From contig CM022949.1 in NCBI GenBank assembly GCA_012931725.1, positions 439,218 to 503,217 of the forward strand: DNA of 64,000 nt. Reading direction: 5' to 3'. The notes under the pieces are model-generated. The model did no database searches. It had not been told where the DNA came from and saw only the letters and a list, made by a program, of their open reading frames with translations. The translations under genes were made by a program, and so were the position numbers. This stretch comes from Litsea cubeba (taxonomy: Eukaryota; Streptophyta; Magnoliopsida; Laurales; Lauraceae). Of the stretch, positions 11,725-22,281 are shown in pieces (within the stretch, counting starts at the first letter, position 1; every line of letters begins with the position of its first letter).

Positions 11725-13593
11725 ATGGATATCTACCGCGAAGGCACTTCAACCAATAAGCCTCCTCTGTTGGATGGTAGCAATTATGCTTATTGGAAAG
11801 CCAGGATGATTGCCTTCTTGAGAGCCATAGATCTGAAAGTTTGGAAATCTGTTGAGAATGGCTATTCCTTGCCCACTATTACTGCTAATGGGGTAACTGG
11901 TCCCAAACCTGAAGATCAGTGGAATAAGGAAGAAGAGTTGGCTACCACTTGTAACTCTAGGGCTTTGAATGCTATCTATAATGGAGTTAATATGTCTGAG
12001 TTTCGTAGAATTTCTACATGTACTACTGCAAAAGAAGCTTGGGTTATTCTACAGACTGTACATGAAGGGACTGACACTGTCAAACAGTCGAAACTTCAGA
12101 AATTGTATACAGCCTTCGAAACCATAAAGATGGAAGATGATGAAATTTTTGATGATTTTAATTCGAAGCTGAATGCAATTGTGAATGATACCTTTACTTT
12201 AGGAGAACCAATTCCTGAAAACAGAATTGTTAAAAAGATTTTGAGGTCTCTCCCAGAAAGGTTTGATGGAAAGGTTGTGGCCATAGAGGAAAATAAAAAT
12301 CTGAATACACTCAAAGTTGATGAGTTGGTTGGCAATCTACAAACTTTTGAAGCAAACCTTAGGTCTAATGGGACGACAAAATCTCAAGGTATTGCTTTGA
12401 AAGCGTTGAAAGAATCATTCAAGAAAGCGTCCAATGAATCATATAAGAAAGCTGCAAGTGATTCAGATTCCGATTCAGAGGAAATTGATCCTCAAGTTGC
12501 TGTACAATTCATGAAGCAATTTAAGCTTTTTATGAAGGGACAGAAAACCGATGTGAAGATCCCTAAAAATTCTGGAAAGAAGAAATCTTTTAAAGGGATT
12601 CAATGTTATGAGTGTCAAGGCTATGGACACATTGCTAATGATTGCGGAAACAAAAAATCTCAAAGGAAGGCCTTGAATACTACTTGGGAAGATGACACTT
12701 CTGATGAGAATAATGAAAATTCCGAGTCTAACACTGGCAAGGGGAAGTTTATTGCTTTTATGGCAACTTCTAGTTCTGTTGCTTCCCACGTTTCTTTTGA
12801 AGTTGAGACTGATCACGATACTGAGTCAGAGGCAGAACCAGATTGGAAAGGTGAATATGAAACACTTTTCAAGAAAACCATGAAGATGGTTAAAGTGAAT
12901 GAAAAAGTTGCTATTAATTGGCAAATGTCTGAAGAGCAGAATTCCTCCTTGAAAGCTGAACTTGCAGATTCACTTGCAAAAGTACAAATATTGGAGGATG
13001 AAAATAACAAGTTGGCTGACAGATTGACTGCAGAATCACAAAAGTGTGACTTACTTGATTCTGATATGAAGACTTTGAAAGCAGAGAATTCTGATCTAAA
13101 TGGAAGACTCAAGATGGTTCTATCTGAGTTAGACACTGCTAAAACTTCATTGAATAGGATGAACACTGGATCGAGAAAATTAGATGACATCCTGTGCAGT
13201 CAAAAGGCAAACACTGATAAGCATGGTATTGGCTACGCTGATGGAGCATCCACTTCAAATGCCAAAGGTAAAAATTATTTTGTTAAAAATTCAGTTATTA
13301 CTAATCCTGTTGTTAGTGTTGCAAAGAAAGCTCCAAAGAAGCAGAATGTATTACGTCCTGAACGAACCCCCACTTGTCATCATTGTGGAATTAAAGGACA
13401 CATTCGACCCCATTGCAACAAGCTGCGAAGTTTACCGAATCAGAGTCAATGGAAAACACAGAAGGCTGAGTTGAAAAAGAAGAATACCAAAGCTGTCTGG
13501 GTCAAGAAAGAAGACGTCTCTTCTGTATTGGTACACACTTTGCTGAAATATTTAAATTTACAAGTGTGTGTGCCTAAGCTTCATCACCCCTGA
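11725..13593 (+). CDS. gag: Copia-type Gag polyprotein with two zinc knuckles, 622 aa
   Basis: I start at the ATG of MDIYREGTSTNKPPLLDGSN because upstream in-frame codons belong to the primer site region. Residues 1 to about 250 match the Copia capsid family (DUF4219/UBN2: PPLLDGSNYAYWKARM, AKEAWVILQTVHEGT, FDDFNSKLNAIVND, RIVKKILRSLP). A CCHC knuckle begins at C294 (CYECQGYGHIANDC) and a second at about C551 (CHHCGIKGHIRPHC). Between them, residues about 390-500 form a Glu/Lys/Leu-rich segment likely to be a coiled coil. The frame is intact and ends shortly after the second knuckle, where a full element would continue into the protease (DSG motif). No pol remnant follows. The long Gag and coiled coil fit a Sirevirus-type Copia element. 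Confidence 0.92.
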   Translation: MDIYREGTSTNKPPLLDGSNYAYWKARMIAFLRAIDLKVWKSVENGYSLPTITANGVTGPKPEDQWNKEEELATTCNSRALNAIYNGVNMSEFRRISTCTTAKEAWVILQTVHEGTDTVKQSKLQKLYTAFETIKMEDDEIFDDFNSKLNAIVNDTFTLGEPIPENRIVKKILRSLPERFDGKVVAIEENKNLNTLKVDELVGNLQTFEANLRSNGTTKSQGIALKALKESFKKASNESYKKAASDSDSDSEEIDPQVAVQFMKQFKLFMKGQKTDVKIPKNSGKKKSFKGIQCYECQGYGHIANDCGNKKSQRKALNTTWEDDTSDENNENSESNTGKGKFIAFMATSSSVASHVSFEVETDHDTESEAEPDWKGEYETLFKKTMKMVKVNEKVAINWQMSEEQNSSLKAELADSLAKVQILEDENNKLADRLTAESQKCDLLDSDMKTLKAENSDLNGRLKMVLSELDTAKTSLNRMNTGSRKLDDILCSQKANTDKHGIGYADGASTSNAKGKNYFVKNSVITNPVVSVAKKAPKKQNVLRPERTPTCHHCGIKGHIRPHCNKLRSLPNQSQWKTQKAELKKKNTKAVWVKKEDVSSVLVHTLLKYLNLQVCVPKLHHP

Positions 13594-13640
13594 TCTGCAA
13601 GATCTAGCCCCCACCCCAGTGCTGATACGAAGATCTTTCT

Positions 13641-13929
13641 GAGGGGGAGTCAATATTGAGGGGGAGCTACTGCATCCAGGTTGACAGAAGCTGCATGATA
13701 ATATTTGTTTGTCAATTATGGACAAAAATAGGGGGAGAAGAATGGAGTTAGGGGGAGCTTTACAAGCCAAGGCAATTCAAGATTTGAAAGTTCAAGCAAG
13801 CAAAGGCAATACAAGATCTACAGTGCTGAATTTTTTTTTGTTTTCAATGTATTTTGGGTTTTAATTTTGGGTAGATCGAATTGTATTTTTTTTAGGGATT
13901 TTGTCCAAGAATTGCCAAAAGGGGGAGAT
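13641..13929 (+). promoter_or_regulatory. Five GGGGGAG polypurine motifs, the last being the functional PPT
   Basis: GGGGGAG occurs at about 13643-13649, 13660-13666, 13731-13737, 13751-13757 and 13921-13927. The last is in AAAAGGGGGAGAT directly against the 3' LTR and should prime plus-strand DNA synthesis. Multiple PPT-like copies upstream of the 3' LTR are a described trait of Sireviruses. Confidence 0.85.
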
Positions 13930-14760
13930 TGTTAGAATATTATTTTAGTAGGCCAAAAGTTGATGTTGACAAGATGATAGGTAAAAAGTCCATCAAAGTC
14001 CTTGTCAGGCTAATAGTGACCACCTGTTGAAAAAAGCTCATGAAAACCGTATGGAAACAGTAAACAGTGCAAACAATGTTGACAGATCTTGAGACAGTAG
14101 CAGGTCTCGCTATAGCGAGACTAATGCTCGCTATAGCGAGCTGGGCGCAGGTTTACAAGTTCGTTCAGAACTCTTTTCAAGAGTTGCAAAGGGACTTCTT
14201 TCCTGATGAGATTAGTTTTAAGGAGTCTTAAGCACGAACTTAGGCCTATAAATTGGGTGTTTCTCTCAACCCAAAAGAACCACCACCACTCTCATTAATC
14301 TGAGTTAGAGAGATCATAAGAGAGAGTTTATTCTCTAGAGCCATTGAGAGATCGTTCTGAAGGCTGCTCTAGAAGGTTGCTGTTGCTTCTGCTTTTCGAA
14401 GGAGAAGATTGTTCATCTTGTGCTGGCAAGGTGCGAGGAGATCAAGTAAGGAGAACGGGGCACGTGGATTTCGTGTCAGTGGATTCTTTGCAAGAATAAC
14501 TATAGTCCTGAGGTCGAGGTACAGACTGAGGTACAGGAGCTAGTGAGTATATCTTGTAACTGTTCGTGAACTCTTGATTTCTGGTTCGTGGTTTTACTCC
14601 CGGAAAGGGTTTCCACGGTAAAATTTGTGTCTGCCTTCTTGTGGTGTGTGATTGGTAGATAGCTAGTTCTATATTGTTTGATTGGTTTATTTCCGCTGCA
14701 TTGATTGGTTAAATTAGAACTAGTAGTATTCCATTCTAGTGGGTCCTAAAAAAACCTTCA
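13930..14760 (+). repeat. 3' LTR
   Basis: Same length as the 5' LTR (831 bp) with one substitution (G at 14676). It carries the same palindromes and TATA box. Confidence 0.95.
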
Positions 14761-15025
14761 GCCAACACCAATATACTTGGACAAGATAATATTATAGAAG
14801 AAGATCATGTTGTAGTAGAAGGCATCGAGGTCCTTGTTCCTTGGACATGAAACTATGAATCTACACCCAAATCAGAATTGTAGCGGCGGGTAACATGGTC
14901 GTTGTTTTTTATATGGTGGGCTTATATTCTTTTAAATCTCTTATTCTTTTCTAACTTTTCTCTTTTTTAAGAAACTCCTTTTATTTGTAGGCAGACATTG
15001 AAAGTGACATTTCAATCAACTAACA

Positions 15026-15051
15026 CTAGCAAAATCCCGTGGATAACCACG
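15026..15051 (-). terminator. Helitron 3' end: hairpin plus CTAG
   Basis: CGTGGATAACCACG (15038-15051) is a 5-bp stem with a 4-base loop. CTAG follows at 15026-15029 on the minus strand. In Helitrons this hairpin marks the end of transposition (a rolling-circle terminator, not a transcription terminator). Confidence 0.88.
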
Positions 15052-15185
15052 AAACCACCAAATGCACAGACTAATATGAATTATTTTTAATAAATTTATT
15101 AATTAGTAAACTTGTGAGTCTTTTTTTTTATTGCTAATTTGATCTTTATGTTTTTTTTCCAAATGTTTTATTCTTTAGGTGAGGT

Positions 15186-17393
15186 ATGAATTGATTAAGA
15201 AAGATCAAATGATCATAGACCTAACAAATTGACCTAATATATTTAAGTGGGACCAAGATGAATGGGGTCCACCATCTTTATTCTAACCGTCCATAAAATC
15301 AAATGATGCGGGCCGGGACCCATGAATTTATTGATAAAGATCAAATGATCATAGACCTCTCAAATTGACCAAACCTGACCTATTTAAGTGGGACCCCCAA
15401 GATGAATGGAGTCCACCATCTATATTCTAACCGTCCATAAAATCATATTATGCGGGATGGGACCCATGAATTGATTTAAAAAGATCAAATGATCAAATGA
15501 TCGTAGACCTAATAAATTGACCAAATATTTTTAAGTGGGACCCAGATGAATGGGGTCCGCCATCTTTATTCTAACCGTCCATAAAATCAAATCATGCGGG
15601 CCGGGACCCATGAATTGATTGATAAAGATCAAATGATCAAATGATCATAGACCTCTCAAATTGACCAAACCTAACCTATTTAAGTGGGAACCCCAAGATG
15701 AATGGGGTCCACCATCTATATTCTAACTGTCCATGAAATAATTTGATGCGGGCTGGGACCCATGAATTGCTTGATAAGGATCAAAGGATTAAATAATCAT
15801 AGACCTCACAAATTAACCCAACATAACCTATTTAAGTGGAACCCCCAAGATGAATGGGGCCCACCATCTCTATTCTAACCGTCCAAAAAAGCATATTATG
15901 CGGGATGGGACCCATGAATTGATTTAAAAAGATCAAAGGATCAAATGATCGTAGACCTAAAAAATTGACCAAATATTTTTAAGTGGGACCCAGATGAATG
16001 GGGTCCACCATCTTTATTCTAACCGTCCATAAAATCAAATGATGCGGGCCGGGACCCATGAATTAATTGATAAAGATCAAATGATCATAGACCTCTCAAA
16101 TTGACCAAACCTAACCTATTTAAGTGGAACCTCCAAGATGAATGGGGTCCACCATCTATATTCTAACCATCCATGAAATAATATGATGCGGGATGGACCC
16201 ATGAATTGCTTGATAAAGATCAAATGATCAAATAATCATAGACCTCACAAATTAACCAAACATAACCTATTTAAGTGGAACCCCCAAGATGAATGGGGCC
16301 CACCATCTCTATTCTAACCGTCCAAAAAAGCATATTATGCGGGATGGGACCCATGAATTGATTTAAAAAGATCAAAGGATCAAATGATCGTAGACCTAAA
16401 AAATTGACCAAATATTTTTAAGTGGGACCCAGATGAATGGGGTCCACCATCTTTATTCTAACCGTCCATAAAATCAAATGATGCGGGCCGAGACCCATGA
16501 ATTGATTGATAAAGATCAAATGATCATAGACCTCTCAAATTGACCAAACCTAACCTATTTAAGTGGAACCCCCAAGATGAATGGGGTCCACCATCTATAT
16601 TCTAACCATCCATGAAATAATATGATGCGGGATGGACCCATGAATTGCTTGATAAAGATCAAATGATCAAATAATCATAGACCTCACAAATTAACCAAAC
16701 ATAACCTATTTAAGTGGAACCCCCCAGACGAATGGGGCCCACCATCTCTATTCTAACCGTCCAAAAAAGCATATTATGCGGGATGGGACCCATGAATTGA
16801 TTTAAAAAGATCAAAGGATCAAATGATCGTAGACCTAAAAAATTGACCAAATATTTTTAAGTGGGACCCAGATGAATGGGGTCCACCATCTTTATTCTAA
16901 CCGTCCATAAAATCAAATGATGCGGGCCGGGACCCATGAATTGATTGATAAAGATCAAATGATCATAGACCTCTCAAATTGACCAAACCTAACCTATTTA
17001 AGTGGAACCCCCAAGATGAATGGGGTCCACCATCTATATTCTAACCATCCATGAAATAATATGATGCGGGATGGACCCATGAATTGCTTGATAAAGATCA
17101 AATGATCAAATAATCATAGACCTCACAAATTAACCAAACATAACCTATTTAAGTGGAACCCCCAAGATTAATGGGGCCCACCATCTCTATTCTAACCGTC
17201 CAAAAAAGCATATTATGCGGGATGGGACCCATGAATTGATTTAAAAAGATCAAAGGATCAAATGATCGTAGACCTAAAAAATTGACCAAATATTTTTAAG
17301 TGGGACCCAGATGAATGGGGTCCACCATCTTTATTCTAACCGTCCATAAAATCAAATGATGCGGGCCGGGACCCATGAATTGATTGATAAAAT
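15186..17393. repeat. Satellite array with three-monomer higher-order repeat
   Basis: About 15 tandem monomers of 142-153 bp (mean about 146.5) are marked by the recurring GATGCGGGnnGGGACCCATGAATT at 15308, 15451, 15594, 15747, 15897, 16042, 16184, 16337, 16481, 16624, 16777, 16919, 17063, 17215 and 17359. From about 15747 the monomers repeat in threes, ending ...GCTTG, ...GATTTA, ...GATTGAT, with a period of 437-440 bp. That is a higher-order repeat of about four copies. Each monomer also has GGGGTCCACCATCT and TCTAACCGTCCA. Confidence 0.93.
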
Positions 17394-17514
17394 AATTTTA
17401 ATCAAATCACGAGGGTGTGACAGAAATGTCTTGCTAGATGTGTAGATGATATCCAAATGGATAAAAAACAGAGATCTCCCCTGAACACAATGGATCCATG
17501 TAGGTTTGCACCCA

Positions 17515-18403
17515 TTCTGACCAATTGAGCCCACAATCGACCACTCTATTTGTTTCTTTTTTTTTTAAGCCATTAAAATTTGTGGGTTCCTGTTGAATTG
17601 GTTAGGATGATCAGTGGGTCCCAACCTTGACAGTGATGTAGGCCCCAAGTGGGCCCCACAGAGAGTACAGATTTCTTCTATGGAATTAAGGATTATATTT
17701 CAATCCCTTACAATTTGGGATTTTCCTCTTCCCCATTTTGTGTGGTTGTCTTGGAAGTAAAATTTTAGATGGAGAATGAGAGATTTTAGGGATTGCATTA
17801 GCATGGAGAAGGAGAGATTTTAGGGAGGGAGAGATACAGAATGAGATATTAGCAGAATACCATTTTAGGCTGGCTGCTGCCACGTGTCCAGCTCCAAGAC
17901 ATGCCAAGTGTCCTCCTCCAGGAAGTGTATACATCCCTTTAGTAATATAGATTCTGACCAATTGAGCCCACAATGGACCACTCTATTTGTTTTTTTTTTT
18001 TTTAAGCCATTAAAATTTGTGGGTTCCTGTTGAATTGGTTAGGATGATCAGTGGGTCCCAACCTTGACAGTGATGTGGGCCCCAAGTGGGCCCCACAGAG
18101 AGCACAGATTTCTTCTATGGAATTAAGGATTATATTTCAATCCTTTACAATTTGGGATTTTCCTCTTCCCCATTTTGTGTGGTTGTCTTGGAAGTGAAAT
18201 TTTATATGGAGAATGAGAGATTTTACGGATTGCATTAGCATGGAGAAGGAGAGATTTTAGGGAGGGAGAGATGGAGAAATTTTAGATGGAGAATGAGAGA
18301 TTAGCAGAATACCATTTTAGGCTGGCTGCTGCCACGTGTCCATCTCCAAGACATACCAGGTGTCCTCCTCCAGGAAGTGTATACATCCCTTTAGTAATAT
18401 AGA
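17515..18403 (-). repeat. Tandem duplication of the Helitron 5' end
   Basis: 17515-17951 and 17952-18403 are near-identical direct copies. Each begins (plus strand) TTCTGACCAATTGAGCCCAC and ends with the Helitron start (reverse complement of TCTATATTACTAAAGG). The second has a short extra GGAGAAATTTTAGAT-containing segment. The element therefore has two candidate 5' termini, at 18403 (used) and 17951. Confidence 0.88.
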
Positions 18404-18463
18404 TTGGCAGCTTTCTTAGAGTTCGGTACAAATTGAATTGAATGAGCCTAGCTTTTCATTTTA

Positions 18464-19888
18464 CAAAGATTTATAGGTGTTAAGTTTCAATAGTTTTTAT
18501 TTTCTAGTATTTTTCTCATATCAAGAGAAATTAAAGATATCTAATTTTATTAAATAAGATTATTTTTTCTTACCTGTGGTGCTAGTAGAAGTTGAGAATA
18601 AATAAAAATTGGTGTGGGGTTCAAAACCGTAACCTATGTGTGGGGGAACCTATAGTAGCACATTTTTCTAACCAAGAGGTGTGTAATAGTTTTACACTTC
18701 TTCGTGTGTGTAAATTTTCGTATGAAAATGTCCCCATTTATTAATGTATTTTCTTTGCTACAAAAAAATTACACACTATTTTCACACGTCATTTATGCAT
18801 CAAATGCATTAATGATGGCAAATAAACATGATCAACGTAACTGCATCATTTACATATATAAATAAGTACAAACAAATGACCTCTTATGGTTCTAGTCAAA
18901 ATAGACGATGATTAACCTTCCTAATAATTAGCATGTAAATGCTCTACCCAAACCCAACTGAGAGTTAGGAGGAACCTAAACCCAAATCCAAATTAGCAGG
19001 TTGAGTCTGAGTTGGACTAATAGGCTGTAAAGTGAAATGAGTTGCTTGGGTTGGGTTGGTTGGTCAATTCACAAGTATGGACCCAACCGAACCTGGCCCA
19101 TTTATTATTCAGGTTGGAAATGTCAATAGAAAGACACATTACCACATGGGAATAAAAGGGCAACTAGAGTCCCTGAGTTGGATTGAGGTCAACTGAGGAT
19201 TTGCCACCCTTTTTTTACTGGATCATATTTTGTGTTTTTAACATATTAAACTATGAAATTACACATTTAAAAGTGTGAGAATTTTCCATGTCATATTCTA
19301 TTAACAAACATATAAACACATTGTAAATGGGGCACAGACTGATTCTATGCGACCAAAAATATGAACTTATCTCAAATCCAACTAAAATATTTTTTTAGAA
19401 AAAGGGTTTTTTAACGCCACATGTATTAGGGCTAAAGATGCAAATAATTTTTCAGTAGTAAAACATCAGGTTTTCCTCCCTTCTTAGGGGAGGAAATGTT
19501 GCAAATGGAGCTTAATTTCCTCCATTCTTAGCGGAGGAAAAGTTGCAAATGAGCCTTACCGCCACATTTATGTATTTGCAAGGGGTAAAACAACAAATGT
19601 AGGTTTTCCTTCTTTCTTAGCAGAGGAAAAGTTGCAGATGAGTCTTACCTGAGCCTTACCGACCCACGTATTTATGAGGATAAAACAACAAATGCAGGTT
19701 TTCCTCCTTTCCTATTAGAGGCAAAGATGAAAATGTGTGGGTATGAATATGACCTCTCCTTATTATGGGAGGCCCAAGCCTTTGTCGTACTAACTTGATT
19801 CTAAAAAGGACTTTGGTTTGATATAGGCTTCCAATCTTTACTTGACCTTGGTAAGTTCCAATGAACAATTTTGACTTTAGCATTATTG
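18464..19888 (+). repeat. 1.4-kb direct repeat, copy 1
   Basis: Matches 29741-31172 over its length, from AGGTGTTAAGTTTCAATAG to ATTTTGACTTTAGCATT, with substitutions and small indels. It contains repeated stem-like segments where TTTTCCTCC is followed by CTTAG and GGAGGAAAA (about 19470-19740). No coding frame is convincing. It may be an old non-autonomous transposon family. Confidence 0.85.
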
Positions 19889-21471
19889 GATTTAGGAAGA
19901 CGTGGACTCAAGCTGATTGGGGTGGGATTAAAATCATTCATAGACCTAGAAAATGACTTGCAACCAGCGCTGTCAATGGACCCTAGTTACTAGGCATGGA
20001 TATTTGGGCTAGATTTATAACTGGGTCTTGCCCCATTGTTTATGCCTAGTTAACAATGGGTTTAAGTGCAATGGATCAACGACCGGACTTTGTACATATT
20101 TATATAGAAATTTGTTTTATACCCTCCACCTTTTGGCCTAATTCCCAAAAAAATCTCCATAGTCTTGAGAATTAGTTTTAAATCGTTAGCTTCTTTAAAT
20201 TTATAAAAGTAGAGTCATTTTACTCAAATTACTTTTAGCAAATGATACAAATACCCTCTATGTTAAAAAAAGTTCAATCTTTTAAGGGTTTTTTTATATT
20301 CTTTTTCTCTTAAAAACCCGATGTCTAATTATAGCTATTATAAAATGGTTGGTAAGCTAATTAGGAAGTGTCAATTCCTAGCCAGATGTGCCAACCCGAA
20401 TTTGATCCTGCAATTCAAGGTTTGGGTTGACAACAATAAGCCCATCCACAAATTGGTTTTTTTTTAATCCAGAGTAAGAAAATATTAGAAAATGAGTTGG
20501 AATTGATGTTGAGTCCATTCTTATTATTCAATATGCCAACCTCGTGCCAATATGAATAAGCTCAACTAGAACTTTGCCCATTTTATCAACAGAACTAGAA
20601 ATATTGGCCCAAATTGGACCTAAAAATTAGAAGTAAATTATGCGAGCCAAGCTTGACCAAGTTCTAGCTTGAAGGTATCCGAAGTTAGAGGATTTCAGCT
20701 CAAGCTGAAGCCAAAGCTTGAGAAGCCCAACTTGAGCTCAACTTGATTCTTTTCTAAATATTATTGTCAGTATTGTGCGTGTATCATACATAAAGCTTAT
20801 ATATATATTTTTAAATGCATTTTATCACATAGGCTTGACATGAAAATAATGTTTCATTTGCATACGTTTCTCATGCGCAACATCATTCAGACCCCCTTTT
20901 TTAAGCACGGTGAACCCATGAAGTCATTCCAACCCCCTTTACACTCGCAATCCCCAACCCACCCCTTACCTTTTTTTCTCCAATTGAGTTAGCACAAGCC
21001 CGGATTTCTTGCTCATTAAATTGTTACTCATTGTTGGATTGAAAATCCTAAAAAAAAAACATGGCCTTCTAAAATCGTTAAGTTTGAGGGCCACGGATTA
21101 AGGGATTAGGATGATTTAATTGGAGTTTAAATCTTGCACACATGCAGGTCCCATCAAGACCTTTTGGCCCCCACCTTAACCATGATTGGCCTAGCACCTG
21201 GTGGCACCCACAAGGGAATCCACACGAAAGGTTCATGAGAGACATTTGCACCAGAGCTTTGCCATATATGAAAGTATTATATGGAACCATCTATATAAAA
21301 TATAAATCAAATGAGTTGAGCTCCAGCTCAAGTCAAACAAAAAAAAAATCGAGATCTAGCTTGAGCTAGGCTGGTACATGAGGCGAGCTTGAGACAAGTC
21401 GAGTCAAGATAGCTTACTAGTTGGACCAGTTTGTTGACATCCCGTGTGTATATATGTACGACCGGGGTGGG
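19889..21471. other. Non-coding repeat-rich stretch
   Basis: No gene seen. It has AGCTTGAGCTCAA-type motifs at about 20640-20760 and 21310-21420. The edges CGCTGTCAATGGACC (near 19971) and GTTGACATCC (near 21440) are vaguely inverted, so a degraded hAT-like non-autonomous element is possible. Confidence 0.35.
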
Positions 21472-21673
21472 GGGACTCTCCGAAGCTGCAACTTATATTA
21501 TCCTAAGCTGAAGCAGTACCGGTCCTACAAATCAAAGTCAACTACTTTTGTTTTTTCTAGTTCTGATTGGATTTATCTTTATTGGAGAAGATGATTTGAG
21601 GTAGTATACGATGGAGATGATTTTACAGATGATTTCAGCTTAAGATAACATAGACTGCAGCTTAAAAGAGCCC
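21472..21673. mobile_element. MITE of about 200 bp with 40-bp inverted ends
   Basis: The left end GGACTCTCCGAAGCTGCAAC and, on the reverse strand, the right end GGGCTCTTTTAAGCTGCAGT continue matching for about 40 bp (TTATCCTAAGCTGAAG versus TTATCTTAAGCTGAAA). The right end abuts an (AT)n tract (21674-21692). No target duplication was found. Confidence 0.65.
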
Positions 21674-21689
21674 ATATATATATATATAT

Positions 21690-21960
21690 ATATCTTTGTA
21701 AAATGAAAAGGCTCATTCAATTTGTACCGAACTCTAAGAAAGTTGCCAATGTTAGGTTGATTGAAATGTCTTTTTCAATGTCTGCCTACAAATAAAAGGA
21801 GTTTCTAAAAAAAGAGAAACTTTAGAAAAGAACAAGAGATTTAAATGAATATAAGTTTTCACATGTTGCCCACGAAAACTGCAATCCTAATCTGGGTGTT
21901 GATCCATGGTTTCATGCCCAAGGATCAAGGACCTAAAGACCTACTGCTACAACATTAATA
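21690..21960. repeat. Right copy of the inverted repeat, with empty Helitron site
   Basis: Reverse complement of 14785-15025 plus 18404-18459. It keeps the undisturbed sequence GTTGCCAATGTTAGGTTG at 21742-21759, where the left copy holds the Helitron. Confidence 0.78.
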
Positions 21961-22085
21961 TTATGTCATTATATGCATGTTATTATAATTCCATGAGAAC
22001 ATCTTCATATATATACCCCACAAGCACGAGCTTACGAAATTTTCTCCCTAAGCTTTAGCTTAGGGGAGCCTTGGCCTATATATAT

Positions 22086-22245
22086 GGGGAAGTTGAGGAG
22101 AGCCTCAGCTGCACACATGCGATCTCTACGTGTGGGATTAAATCAGATTGACCGAAGATGTTTCCCTGCTTCCGCCAAAATTTCATTTCCCCTTTTCATT
22201 TCCCCAATCATTCCTCTTCCCTGTTTCTTTCTCTCCTCTTCCCTG

Positions 22246-22281
<36 letters not shown>

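Larger units (their letters stand above)
10839..14760 (+). mobile_element. Young Gag-only Copia retrotransposon with 831-bp LTRs
   Basis: Two 831-bp direct LTRs (10839-11669, 13930-14760) start TG, end CA and differ at one base (A at 11585, G at 14676). A tRNA-iMet primer site follows the left LTR and a polypurine tract precedes the right one. The flanks are GCCAT (10834-10838) and GCCAA (14761-14765), a 5-bp duplication with one mismatch. The 2.26-kb interior encodes only a Gag protein. There is no protease, integrase, reverse transcriptase or RNase H. This is the layout of non-autonomous TR-GAG elements, which borrow Pol from a relative. The near-identical LTRs mean the element moved recently, so a helper probably exists elsewhere in the genome. 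Confidence 0.95.
15026..18403 (-). mobile_element. Non-autonomous Helitron carrying a satellite array
   Basis: Read on the minus strand it starts TCTATATTACTAAAGGG at 18403 and ends CTAG at 15026. It has an 8-bp spacer and a CGTGG/CCACG hairpin (15038-15051) before the end. It sits between host A and T. The inverted paralogue holds the unoccupied site CCAATGTTAG (A at 21749, T at 21750). These are the defining Helitron features: TC start, hairpin plus CTRR end, and A/T insertion with no target duplication. No Rep/helicase gene is present. The interior is a 15-unit satellite plus a tandemly duplicated 5' end, so it depended on a partner for movement. Confidence 0.9.
14785..18459. repeat. Left copy of an inverted repeat, split by a Helitron
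   Basis: Host sequence 14785-15025 plus 18404-18459 is the diverged reverse complement of 21690-21960. Shared landmarks include CTCCTTTTATTTGTAGGCAG, CCTTGTTCCTTGGACATGAA and CTTTCTTAGAGTTCGGTAC. The Helitron at 15026-18403 interrupts this arm only. The outer edge lies close to the Copia insertion, and I could not define it exactly. Confidence 0.75.

Noticed and set aside
15186..17393. CRISPR-like array
   Set aside because: The units are contiguous monomers of about 146 bp without unique spacers, in a plant nuclear Helitron. It is a satellite.
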